Positions 54,627-63,284 of a stretch of 64,000 nucleotides of DNA are shown in pieces. The first letter of the stretch is position 1; every line of letters begins with the position of its first letter. A program made the position numbers and the translations under genes. Origin of the DNA: an uncultured Desulfosarcina sp. (GTDB taxonomy: Bacteria > Desulfobacterota > Desulfobacteria > Desulfobacterales > Desulfosarcinaceae); contig NZ_OY764190.1 in NCBI RefSeq assembly GCF_963668215.1, positions 3,224,001 through 3,288,000 of the forward strand, read 5' to 3'. The notes beneath the pieces were generated by a model that worked only from the letters and a program-made list of their open reading frames with translations, made no database searches and had not been told where the DNA came from.

Positions 54627-57374
54627 TTAGGCGAGCTTGAACAGCCGTTCGATCAGTTGGGACTTCATGATATCACCCTCGATCGCCAGTTTTCCCGATG
54701 TATACGCCTGCATAGCGGGAAGCTGGCCGGTGATGAGCCGGACAAAATCGGCGTCACCGATTTTCAGGGTGCAGGTGGCCTTGTCCGCTTTCCCGGCCGT
54801 CACCGTGCAGGTCTGGTCCTTGACGGTAACGAACCAGTCGCCACCCCCTGGCCCGCCAATGCAGTACTGAAACACCACATCGACGCCGGCAGCGGCATCC
54901 GCGACAAAGGCGTCGGGCATTTTCTCGAAAATGGCCGCCACGGTCAATTCCGCCTCCGACGGCGATTCGGCTGGAGCCGCTTCGGCTGATGCCGCCGATG
55001 AAGGCGTCATCAGATCCATCAGGGCGGTGGTAAGGTCGGAAAGTTCCTTGGCCCCTTCCATGACATTGATCTGGTCCCACTGGGCATGAATCTGTTCTAC
55101 GGTGGGCGGCTGGTCTTTGCTGCCGATGATGGCGCCGGGGCCGGTCATAACGGCGGCACGGTTGGCGTAGCCCATGCCGGTGTTGAAAATAGCGCCGGTC
55201 TCACCGCAGCGGTCGCTGCACAGATAGACCACCAGGGGCGCCACCAGTTCCGGTTTCATCTTCGCGAACATCTCCGGCGGCAGGATGTCCTCGGTAAGCC
55301 GGGAGGCCGCCAGAGGGGCCACCGTGTTGACCTTGATGTCGTATTTGGCGCCTTCCAGCTTGAGGGTGTTCATCAGGCCCACCAGGGCCATTTTGGCGGC
55401 CGAGTAGTTGGTCTGTCCGAAATTGCCGTACAGGCCCGCCGCCGATGTTGTCATGACGATGCGCCCGTACCCCTTTTCCTTCATGGCGGCAAAAGCCGGC
55501 CGGGTGACATGGCAGGCGCCGTTTAGATGCACGGCCATGACGGCATCCCAATTTTCCGGCTCCATCTTGGTAAAGCTCTTGTCGCGCAGGATGCCGGCAT
55601 TGTTGATGACGATGTCCACGCTGCCGAAGGTGTCGACCGCGGTTCGGACGATATTTTCCCCGCCCTCGACCGTGGCTACATTGTCGTAGTTGGTCACGGC
55701 CTGGCCGCCGGCCGCCTGGATTTCCTTCACCACGAGGTCCGCCGGAGAGGCGGAGCCGTCGCCGGAACCGTCCCGGGCGCCGCCGAAGTCGTTGACCACT
55801 ACGCAGGCGCCGCGCCTGGCCAGTTCCAGGGCGTAGACCCTTCCCAGGCCGCCCCCGGCTCCGGTCACCACGGCCACCTGGCCGTCGAAACGGATGCGGT
55901 TCATCAGTTCAGCGGCGCCGGGAACCGGCGTGGCTTTCCAGAAGTAGTTGACGAAGCCGCGCTCCTTGTCCTCGGTTCGCTTGCGAAAAACCATGCGCAT
56001 GGGCAGGCCGACTTTCAGGTCTTCCATGGTGCAGTCGGTGAAATCGGCCATCATGCGGCCGCCGCCCTCGAACTGGATCATGCCGTAGCAATGGGGCGGA
56101 TCCACGGATACGGCCAGAAGATCCGCCGTGAAGGTTTTGATAGCGGCCGGCCGGTCGGCGAATTCGTAGTCCACCTGGCTGTGCATGGCACCGCAGGATG
56201 GATTGACGCAGACCTCCGTTTTGGGGAACTGGGGCGTGTCGCAGGCTTCACAGCGGCCGCCGACAAGCCCCAGCAGCATGTGCCGTTTGCGCCACAGGGC
56301 GGTCATGGCCGTCTGGGTGGGGGCTTCGGCGCGGATACCCATTTCGGTCTGGATCAGATTCCGGAATTTCAGGAACTTCGGGTAATTGTCGATGGTCAGC
56401 TTGTTGGCCAGGGAACCGTCGACACCGTCGCGGGCCGGCAGTTCGGCGATGGCATCCGTCACCCGGAAATACAGGGCATTGCATCCCTGTCCGAATCCGG
56501 CGACCAGAATGCGGTCTCCGGGATTGGCCGTTTCCAGGGCCTGGCAGAGCATGAGCAGGCTGTGGGCCGTGCCGGTCTCCCCGCAGACCTCGTGCAGGTT
56601 GTCGGCCACCTTGTCTTTGTCGGCCCCCAGTAGCCGGGCGATCTTGCGGTGCTCGGCCTTGAAGAAACAGGGGAACACCAGCCGGTCCACATCTTCCATG
56701 GTGATGTTCAGCTTGGCCATCAGTCCCTGGACCGCTTCGGGGATGATTTTGGCGTAGCCCTCGTCCCGGGCCCAGCGCTCCTCCCACATGTAGTCGTAGG
56801 TTTTGCCCGACGCCCGGTAATGGTCCACGAAATCGTGGGACACCGAATGGCTGCCCAGAAACTCGGCGACGACGTTGTCCGATCCCACACACAGGGCGGC
56901 GGCACCGTCCCCGAACCACATTTCGTAGAAATAGGCCGCTTTGGTTTCCCGGCGGTCGGCGGCGGCCACCAGAACCTGTTTGCGGTCGCCGGCCTTCACG
57001 GCATCCAGGGCGCTGATCAATGCGCTGGTGCCAGCCTTCTGGGAAGCGGTGAAATCGGCGGTCAGGATTTCGCTTTTCAGGTTCAGGGCCGTGGCCGCAA
57101 TGCCGGCATTCTGGCGGTCGGCAAAGGGCAGGGTCGTTGAGGCCAGATAAAGGCCGTCAATGCAGGATTTATCGATTCCCGTGAGGCAGTCGCGTGATGC
57201 GGTCACGGCCATGGTGAGGCTGTCCTCGTCCCAGTTGCACATGGAACGTTCACCCTGGGCCACCATGACGGTAGCCGGAGCGAACCAGCCCATGCTTTGA
57301 AAAATGGCCATGCGCTCGAGACGCAGGCGGGGGATGTAGGCGCCGAAGGAGGTAATGCCTATAATTTCAGCCAT
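54627..57374 (-). CDS. Four-domain fusion: HMG-CoA-synthase-like, DUF35, short-chain dehydrogenase, SCP2
   Basis: 915 residues. Residues 1-~345 have the archaeal-type HMG-CoA synthase fold. The motif usually containing the catalytic Cys (ACKAGT) reads SQKAGT, giving Gln112, and the catalytic His position appears as Pro235. Residues ~355-490 are DUF35: rubredoxin-like zinc ribbon C375, C378, C389, C394, then an OB fold. Residues ~497-760 are an SDR (TGAGGGLG 504-511, NNAG, S644, Y657, K661). Residues ~805-915 are an SCP2 sterol-carrier domain. The SDR-SCP2 half is very similar to that of the neighbouring 708-residue protein. Confidence 0.9.
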   Translation of the reverse strand: MAEIIGITSFGAYIPRLRLERMAIFQSMGWFAPATVMVAQGERSMCNWDEDSLTMAVTASRDCLTGIDKSCIDGLYLASTTLPFADRQNAGIAATALNLKSEILTADFTASQKAGTSALISALDAVKAGDRKQVLVAAADRRETKAAYFYEMWFGDGAAALCVGSDNVVAEFLGSHSVSHDFVDHYRASGKTYDYMWEERWARDEGYAKIIPEAVQGLMAKLNITMEDVDRLVFPCFFKAEHRKIARLLGADKDKVADNLHEVCGETGTAHSLLMLCQALETANPGDRILVAGFGQGCNALYFRVTDAIAELPARDGVDGSLANKLTIDNYPKFLKFRNLIQTEMGIRAEAPTQTAMTALWRKRHMLLGLVGGRCEACDTPQFPKTEVCVNPSCGAMHSQVDYEFADRPAAIKTFTADLLAVSVDPPHCYGMIQFEGGGRMMADFTDCTMEDLKVGLPMRMVFRKRTEDKERGFVNYFWKATPVPGAAELMNRIRFDGQVAVVTGAGGGLGRVYALELARRGACVVVNDFGGARDGSGDGSASPADLVVKEIQAAGGQAVTNYDNVATVEGGENIVRTAVDTFGSVDIVINNAGILRDKSFTKMEPENWDAVMAVHLNGACHVTRPAFAAMKEKGYGRIVMTTSAAGLYGNFGQTNYSAAKMALVGLMNTLKLEGAKYDIKVNTVAPLAASRLTEDILPPEMFAKMKPELVAPLVVYLCSDRCGETGAIFNTGMGYANRAAVMTGPGAIIGSKDQPPTVEQIHAQWDQINVMEGAKELSDLTTALMDLMTPSSAASAEAAPAESPSEAELTVAAIFEKMPDAFVADAAAGVDVVFQYCIGGPGGGDWFVTVKDQTCTVTAGKADKATCTLKIGDADFVRLITGQLPAMQAYTSGKLAIEGDIMKSQLIERLFKLA

Positions 57375-57375
57375 A

Positions 57376-59502
57376 TCAACTCCTCTCTCGATTCAGCCGG
57401 AACAGCTTCTCGATCAGTTGGGATTTCATGATATCCCCCTCGATTTTCAGTTTTCCCGACGTGTAGGCTTGCATGGGGGGCAACTGGCCGTTCATCATGC
57501 GCAGAAAATCCTTGCCGCCGATTTTCAGGGTGCAGGTCGGGCTGTCGTGAACACCGGCGGCAACGTTGCAGCTGCCATCCTTGACGATGCAGTGCCAGTC
57601 GCCACCATCGTCGCCGGAAATATTGTACTGGAAGACTACGTCCACCCCTTTTGCGGCTTCGGGCACGAAAGCGCCGGGCATGGCCTCGAACACGGCCGCC
57701 GCCGATGCAAACCCCTTTGCGGCATCGGCCGTGGCGTTTGCTGCCGGCGCCTGGAAGGCTGCCAGGGCGTCTCCGACCTGGGCGTTTAGATCGCCGTACT
57801 CCTTGCCGCCGGAAAGATCCGAGATGGCGTTAATGTTTTCCATGACCGTCTCGGGCATGGGGTCCACACCGTCTTTGACCAACACCCGGCCGGGGCCGGT
57901 CACCACGGCGGCCCGGTTGAAGAATCCCATGCCGGCATTGTAGATGTTGCCGCTGACCGGGCAGCGGTCCGAACACAGGTAGATCACCAGCGGGGCGACA
58001 TATTCGGGCTTGGAGCGGGCGAACAGGTCCGGCGGCATGACATCCTCGGTGAGGCGGGAGGCGGCGATGGGGGCCACGGTGTTCACCTTGATGCCGTACT
58101 TGGCGCCCTCCAGCTTGAGGGTGTTCATCAGGCCCACCAGCCCCATCTTGGCCGCCGCGTAGTTGCTCTGTCCGAAGTTGCCGTACAGGCCCGCCGCAGA
58201 GGTGGTCATCACGATGCGTCCGTAGCCGTTTGCCTTCATCGCGATAAAGGCCGGTCGGGTGACGTTGTAGGCGCCTTTCAGGTGGACATCCAGAACTGCC
58301 TGCCAGTTGTCGGGTTCCATTTTGACGAAGCTCTTGTCCCGCAGGATGCCGGCGTTGTTGATCAGGATATCCACCGAACCGAAGGTATCCTGGGCGGTTT
58401 TAACGATGTTGGCCCCGCCTTCGGCCGTGGCCACGTTGTCGTAGTTGGCCACCGCCTGGCCGCCGGACTCCTGGATTTCCGCCACCACCCGGTCCGCAGG
58501 GGATGCGGACCCGGCGCCGGCGCCGTCGCGGGCCCCGCCGAGATCATTGACCACCACGTTGGCGCCTCGCCGTGCCAGTTCCAGGGCATAGGCCCGGCCC
58601 AGGCCGGCCCCGGCACCGGTAACGATGGCCGTTCGGCCGTCGAAACGGATCTCGTCCTTGGGGATATCACCGTACTCGAATTCGCCGTTGTCGATAACGA
58701 TTTCGCCGCTTTCCGCGTTGACCGTGCGCCACACAGCCTGGCCGTCACCGGTTTGCCAGATCAGGGTGCGGATGGGGACGCCCGGGTACAGGGTTTTGGA
58801 AAAGCGGCAGGCCATGCGTCGCACCTGTTCGGGACGCCCCGGAACCAGGGAGGCGATCAGGGCGCGGCAGGCAAAACCGTGGGTACACAGGCCGTGCATG
58901 ATGGGCTTTTCGAATCCGGCCATCCTGGCGAATTCCGGGTCCACGTGCAGGTGGAAAACATCCCCGGAAAGGCGGTAGATCAGGGGCTGGTTCAAGGATG
59001 GCGCGGCCTCGACCGTAAAATCGGGCTCCCGGTCGGGAAACGCCACCGGTTCTTTTTTGCGGTCCTTGCCGCCGAAGCCGCCATCCAGGCGGCCGAAAAG
59101 GGTGACGACGCTGGTGAAAAGCTTTTTGCCGCTGGAGTGGACCGTCTCGCTATCATAGACGACCAAAGCACCCTTGTCTTTGCCCTTGTCGTAGTAGTCC
59201 ACGATTTTGCCGGTGGTGGTCAGGGTGCCCTCGGAGGGGATGGGGTTATGGAAAATCAATTCCTGCTCCCCGTGGAGAATGCCCGCCAGGTTGACCCCCG
59301 AGGCGATGGCCGCCTGGGACAGAAAGTCGAAGATTGTAGCAATGGAAAAGCTGGGGATCACCTTCAGATCTTTTTCGTAGCAGTAGTCCAGTTCGGAAAA
59401 TCCCGCCCCGACCCCTAAAGCGTAAAGGACCGCATCTTTCCAGGTGTAGTCCTTTTTCATGGGGCCGATGGGTTTTCCGATGGCATCCATGTTGAGCGCC
59501 AT
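57376..59502 (-). CDS. MaoC hydratase - SDR - SCP2 fusion (MFE-2-like, permuted)
   Basis: 708 residues. Residues 1-~280 are a double hot-dog enoyl-CoA hydratase 2 with YRLSGDVFHLHVDPE (D181, H186). The usual GDxNPLH has Phe-His in place of Asn-Pro, but the Asp and His are kept. Residues 290-560 are an SDR (TGAGAGLG, NNAG, S435, Y448, K452) of the 3-hydroxyacyl-CoA dehydrogenase type. Residues ~595-705 are SCP2. Peroxisomal MFE-2 has the same three domains in the order SDR-hydratase-SCP2. It is the first gene of the operon and ends one base before the 915-residue gene. Confidence 0.92.
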   Translation of the reverse strand: MALNMDAIGKPIGPMKKDYTWKDAVLYALGVGAGFSELDYCYEKDLKVIPSFSIATIFDFLSQAAIASGVNLAGILHGEQELIFHNPIPSEGTLTTTGKIVDYYDKGKDKGALVVYDSETVHSSGKKLFTSVVTLFGRLDGGFGGKDRKKEPVAFPDREPDFTVEAAPSLNQPLIYRLSGDVFHLHVDPEFARMAGFEKPIMHGLCTHGFACRALIASLVPGRPEQVRRMACRFSKTLYPGVPIRTLIWQTGDGQAVWRTVNAESGEIVIDNGEFEYGDIPKDEIRFDGRTAIVTGAGAGLGRAYALELARRGANVVVNDLGGARDGAGAGSASPADRVVAEIQESGGQAVANYDNVATAEGGANIVKTAQDTFGSVDILINNAGILRDKSFVKMEPDNWQAVLDVHLKGAYNVTRPAFIAMKANGYGRIVMTTSAAGLYGNFGQSNYAAAKMGLVGLMNTLKLEGAKYGIKVNTVAPIAASRLTEDVMPPDLFARSKPEYVAPLVIYLCSDRCPVSGNIYNAGMGFFNRAAVVTGPGRVLVKDGVDPMPETVMENINAISDLSGGKEYGDLNAQVGDALAAFQAPAANATADAAKGFASAAAVFEAMPGAFVPEAAKGVDVVFQYNISGDDGGDWHCIVKDGSCNVAAGVHDSPTCTLKIGGKDFLRMMNGQLPPMQAYTSGKLKIEGDIMKSQLIEKLFRLNRERS

Positions 59503-59645
59503 GCTGTTCCTCCCTTTTTTCCGGATGTCAGAGAAAATCGACTGCTGGTTTGCCGCCGTTCAACGATCAATCGGCAAGCACTATATGAATTCGCTTCAGA
59601 TCAAGCCGGCAGATACCCGTTTTGCGGCACTGTTGGCCAATGGTA

Positions 59646-60305
59646 TCAATCGCTTTCGGGTGTTGCCGGTGCCGCGGTTTTCGTGCTGACGGTAAACGCC
59701 GGAATCAGCAGGTCTTTCAACGTTTCTTTAACAACGTCCAGATATTCGGATTGCTCCACTTCCAAAATGGGCCGAAAGAAGCTTTCCCCGGAGATGAAGT
59801 TCAGCACGGCGTTCCACAGGATCATGATGCGCGCTTTGGCCCGGGGGCTGACGTGCTCCCTGTCGTCGGCCAGCCGCATGGCAATGGCGATGTTGGCGAT
59901 GTGCCCGGCCACCTTTTCGTCCAAACTGACTTCGGTTTTCGAATTGCTGAAATAGCCCAGCAGCAGCAGGTTGGAGATTTCGGGGGATTCGTGCAGATAG
60001 TCGCACATGACCTCGATGGCAATGTCCAGGCGATCGGCCAGGCTCTTGCCTCTGGACCGGCGTTCGATGACGGCGAACTGTTCTTCGATGCCTTCGTTCA
60101 GGTCGGTGATCACCGCCTCGTACAGATCGGCCTTTTCCCCCCAGTGGTAATAGAGGGTGGAAATATCGATGCCGACCTTTTTGGCGATCATGCGGGTCGT
60201 CGTCCCCTGAAAGCCGTATTCGCCGAACAGCTTTCTGGCGGCGGTTAGAATCCGCGCCTTGTTGGAGTCCGGATTCTTTCTGGCTTTTTCAAGGGTAGAG
60301 GGCAT
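59646..60305 (-). CDS. TetR family transcriptional regulator
   Basis: 219 residues from ATG 60305. The N-terminal helix-turn-helix reads ARILTAARKLFGEYGFQGTT then RMIAKKVGIDISTLYYHW, typical of TetR. The C-terminal ligand region is not diagnostic. It lies 143 bases upstream of the acyl-CoA operon in the same orientation and probably controls it in response to an acyl-CoA or free substrate. A 14-bp palindrome at 60384-60397 is a possible operator. Confidence 0.9.
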   Translation of the reverse strand: MPSTLEKARKNPDSNKARILTAARKLFGEYGFQGTTTRMIAKKVGIDISTLYYHWGEKADLYEAVITDLNEGIEEQFAVIERRSRGKSLADRLDIAIEVMCDYLHESPEISNLLLLGYFSNSKTEVSLDEKVAGHIANIAIAMRLADDREHVSPRAKARIMILWNAVLNFISGESFFRPILEVEQSEYLDVVKETLKDLLIPAFTVSTKTAAPATPESD

Positions 60306-60383
60306 CGATGGCCGTTTATTGATAAAAATGCTATGAATTAAGTGGGTTGTTAATGGCAATCAATGATTTCCAAATAATTGTTT

Positions 60384-60397
60384 CCATCATTTGATGG
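60384..60397. promoter_or_regulatory. Possible TetR operator palindrome
   Basis: CCATCATTTGATGG is a perfect 6-bp dyad with a 2-bp centre, ~80 bp upstream of the tetR start in the ~330-bp region divergent from the acidic protein gene. Operator function is inference only. Confidence 0.35.
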
Positions 60398-60639
60398 ATA
60401 TATTAGCCGTTGACTGTACCGAATGTCAAGGTCAATTTCCAGGCCACCTTGTAAAAATTAGAGAAACCGTCTTGCGAATTCAAAGAAATAACGCTATCGC
60501 GGTTAACGCAAGCAGAGGTTGGCAATGGCCGCAAACAATCGGCAAAACAGATATCGATTTTTATGGTGTCCTCAACGCTTTACTTTTTTGTCAGTGGACT
60601 TATAATGCATCCACCAAAAATCGATATAAGGAGTGCTTC

Positions 60640-60978
60640 ATGATCGAAGATATCGAAGTCCCCAAGAAACTGATGGGTTCCTTCAAACGCTTGGTCCGGC
60701 GGATTCCGGTGGATTTGAAAAAAGACGAGGAACTGATCCGGACCGTTGTGGCCTACCTGGAACTGGGGGGCGAGAAGTTGGCTCGCCAGGCCGTTGAGAC
60801 CGCCAAACAGACCTTGGACCTGGAAGTGGCCCAGCGCAGGAAAAAAGCACGGGAAGAAGCCCTCATACGGGCTGCCGAAGCGCGGCAGGCCGCTGCGGAG
60901 GAGGGCTCTGACGGGGATGACGGCGACTTCGATGACGACGATGATGACGATGACGACGATGACGACAAAGATTATTGA
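60640..60978 (+). CDS. Small hypothetical protein with poly-Asp tail
   Basis: 112 residues from ATG 60640 with AAGGAG. The N-terminal half is basic/helical (KLMGSFKRLVRRIPVDLKKD). The middle is a helix (AVETAKQTLDLEVAQRRKKAREEAL). The last ~30 residues are almost all Asp with Gly. No family is recognised. The acidic tail could bind cations or basic partners. An upstream in-frame extension to 60391 lacks a ribosome site. Confidence 0.7.
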   Translation: MIEDIEVPKKLMGSFKRLVRRIPVDLKKDEELIRTVVAYLELGGEKLARQAVETAKQTLDLEVAQRRKKAREEALIRAAEARQAAAEEGSDGDDGDFDDDDDDDDDDDDKDY

Positions 60979-61151
60979 TCCCTTTTGACGGATCGGGGCT
61001 GTCGGACAATTCCGATACGCCTGTCTATCTTGCCGATATCCGAAATGGGTCCGTGGTCCGGACTCCGTGAAGCGCCTCCGCCGTGAGTGAGATACCTTTT
61101 TCACAGGCGACCAACAGTTTTTAACGGTCCCGTATTCCATCCAGGTTCCCC

Positions 61152-62021
61152 ATGACGCCTCTTTTCCACAATCTCGACCGGGAGGAGGCCCATATCTACA
61201 GCCTCGTCCTCAAATCGGCCGACATCGGCAACCGGGTGGTGGCCGCCGGGGGAGGCTACCGCATCGATGTCCCCGAGCCCTTTCTCGATGCGGCCAGGGA
61301 TGCCGTCGAGCGGTATCGGGAGGAAAATCCACCCTCTGAAGAGCAGGATATTTTTGCCCGCGGTCCTGTCATACGCAAAAATCTATCCGGCGTCTTTGTG
61401 GCCGTTTTGCTGCTCAGCATCCATCTGGCTGTGATGTCCAGTTCCGCTCCCGAGGACTATGTGGACGTATTCGGCGCTCAGGCCCGGCGCATTCAATCCG
61501 GCGAAATCTATCGGTGCGTCACGGCCTTGCTGCTGCATGCCGATGATGCCCATCTTGCCGGCAACATGGTTGCCGCGGCGCTTTTTGGCGGTGCCGTCTG
61601 CGCCGTCACCGGCAGCGGCGTCGGGTGGCTGATGATTCTGTTTTGCGGCGTGGCCGGCAATTTCATCAACGCCATGATAGTTCCCCCCGGTCATCTTTCC
61701 ATCGGTGCCTCCACGGCCGTTTTTGGCGCCGTCGGGATTCTTTGCACCCTGCAGGCGGTGCGGTCTGTGTTATTCGGCAGAGGCTGGAAAAAGGCTGTGG
61801 CGGCCATAGGGGCCGGCATGGCTTTGCTGGCTTTTCTGGGTTCCAGTGCCAGGAGCGATTTAGGCGCCCATCTTTTCGGTTTTGTCTGCGGTCTGCCGAT
61901 GGGAGGGCTTTGCCAACTGTGGATCGAGGACCGGGTGGGAAAAAAAGGGCAGATTCTGTGCGGCGTCCTGGCGGCGACCATACTGATCGTCGCCTGGCTC
62001 AAGGGCGTCTGGTCGTCCTGA
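61152..62021 (+). CDS. Rhomboid family intramembrane serine protease
   Basis: 289 residues. A soluble N-terminal region of ~75 residues precedes six membrane helices. Rhomboid hallmarks are HADDAHLAGNM (oxyanion-hole region HxxxN), GASTAVFG with the nucleophile Ser in GxSx, and DLGAHLFGFVCG with the catalytic His. It cleaves membrane proteins within the bilayer; the substrate is unknown. Possible relevance to the sorting-tail proteins of the window is speculative. The preceding gap (60979-61151) holds nothing recognised. Confidence 0.88.
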   Translation: MTPLFHNLDREEAHIYSLVLKSADIGNRVVAAGGGYRIDVPEPFLDAARDAVERYREENPPSEEQDIFARGPVIRKNLSGVFVAVLLLSIHLAVMSSSAPEDYVDVFGAQARRIQSGEIYRCVTALLLHADDAHLAGNMVAAALFGGAVCAVTGSGVGWLMILFCGVAGNFINAMIVPPGHLSIGASTAVFGAVGILCTLQAVRSVLFGRGWKKAVAAIGAGMALLAFLGSSARSDLGAHLFGFVCGLPMGGLCQLWIEDRVGKKGQILCGVLAATILIVAWLKGVWSS

Positions 62022-62052
62022 CCGTTGGGACGGTTAGGGCCGCCGTCCGCCG

Positions 62053-62946
62053 CTACAGTGGGTAAGGTGTAAGGCTTTCGTAGCCGGTTTCGGTCACTAC
62101 CAGGGTCTGTTCGAACTGGGCAGAGAGGGAACCGTCCTTGGTCACCGCCGTCCAACCGTCGTCGAGAACGACGAGTTCCTTTTTGCCGAGATTGATCATC
62201 GGCTCGATGGTGAACACCATGCCCGGCATCAGTTTAACGCCGGTTCCCGGCCTGCCGTAGTGAGGAATCTGCGGTGCTTCGTGGAAATCCAGGCCCACAC
62301 CGTGGCCAACGAATTCGCGGACGACCGAGCAGCCCTGCCGTTCTGCGTAGGACTGGATGGCGTAGCCGATATCGCCCACCGAGTTGCCCGGCTTAACGGT
62401 TTCCATGCCGATGGCCAGACTCCGGCGGGTGACCTCGACGAGCTTGCGGGCATCGGGACCGGGTGTGCCGACGAAAAACATCTGGCTCGCATCGGCATAA
62501 TAGCCTTCCAGGATAGAGGTGATATCCACATTGACGATGTCGCCATCCTCGAGTACCCGGCTGCCGGGAATGCCGTGACAGATCACCTCGTTGATGCTCA
62601 CGCACACGCTTTTGGGAAACCCCCGGTAATTCAACGGAGCGGGGACGGCACCATGGCGGATGGTGAAATCGTGAACTAGGGTGTTAAGGTCTTCGGTAAC
62701 CGTACCCGGGCGGATATGGCCGGCCACCAGATCTAGGGTTTCGATGACCAGGCGCCCGGCCCTGCGGATTCCCTGGATCTGCTCGGGTGTCTTGATGCGG
62801 ATGCGGTGCCTTTTTGCGTATTGCAGGTCATCGGGTGGGGGGGATGCGGGTTTGTTGAGGCAGCACTGCTTGTATTTTTTGCCACTTCCGCAGGGGCAGG
62901 GGGCATTCCGGCTGATTTTTCCCGGTTCGGCTTTCTTTTTTTTCAC
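62053..62946 (-). CDS. map: Methionine aminopeptidase type I with SEC-C zinc motif
   Basis: 297 residues from GTG 62946 (AAAGGA upstream; a TTG one codon earlier is possible). A SEC-C motif lies near residues 13-30 (NAPCPCGSGKKYKQCC). Residues ~55-297 are the pita-bread aminopeptidase with metal ligands in VNVDITSILEGYYAD, GHGVGLDFHE, FTIEPMI and FEQTLVV. It removes N-terminal methionine from nascent proteins. The SEC-C extension, also seen in other bacteria, may aid ribosome binding. Confidence 0.93.
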   Translation of the reverse strand: MKKKKAEPGKISRNAPCPCGSGKKYKQCCLNKPASPPPDDLQYAKRHRIRIKTPEQIQGIRRAGRLVIETLDLVAGHIRPGTVTEDLNTLVHDFTIRHGAVPAPLNYRGFPKSVCVSINEVICHGIPGSRVLEDGDIVNVDITSILEGYYADASQMFFVGTPGPDARKLVEVTRRSLAIGMETVKPGNSVGDIGYAIQSYAERQGCSVVREFVGHGVGLDFHEAPQIPHYGRPGTGVKLMPGMVFTIEPMINLGKKELVVLDDGWTAVTKDGSLSAQFEQTLVVTETGYESLTPYPL

Positions 62947-63033
62947 CAACGTGGTCCTTTGTAATTGTGTTGCTTTTAAAGAAATATCAAGTTTGAAAAT
63001 GTATCGGAAGTGGTGTTGAACTGTCAAACTTTA

Positions 63034-63068
63034 AAAAAAATGGCGGCCGATTTGGCCGCCATTTTTCA
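63034..63068. terminator. Terminator-like hairpin in a divergent intergenic region
   Basis: AAATGGCGGCC and GGCCGCCATTT form a perfect stem with a short loop (arms about 63038-63048 and 63054-63064), flanked by A and T runs on both strands. It lies upstream of map and of the divergent zinc-ribbon gene, not after a gene, so it may be a leader attenuator for map. Confidence 0.5.
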
Positions 63069-63284
63069 AGGAAGAGGAGCGGAAAGGAGTTTGGCGCACT
63101 GGTTTTTTGGCGCTTACAAATATTATCGGTTGCGCCTCTGCCAGTCTTTAGCTTTTTTTTCTGCCAGGGTCGTTTGTCCTGTTTGAGAACCGGCATCGTA
63201 TATGATATGAACCGCCGAGATTTGGCCTTTTCAGTATCGGGCCTGTTAGAAATTCGTTACCTAATCCATTGCTGGAGGCACATA

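Noticed and set aside
53434..54630. 398-residue plus-strand ORF over the thiolase gene
   Set aside because: Antisense shadow of the thiolase; composition is unlike a folded protein.
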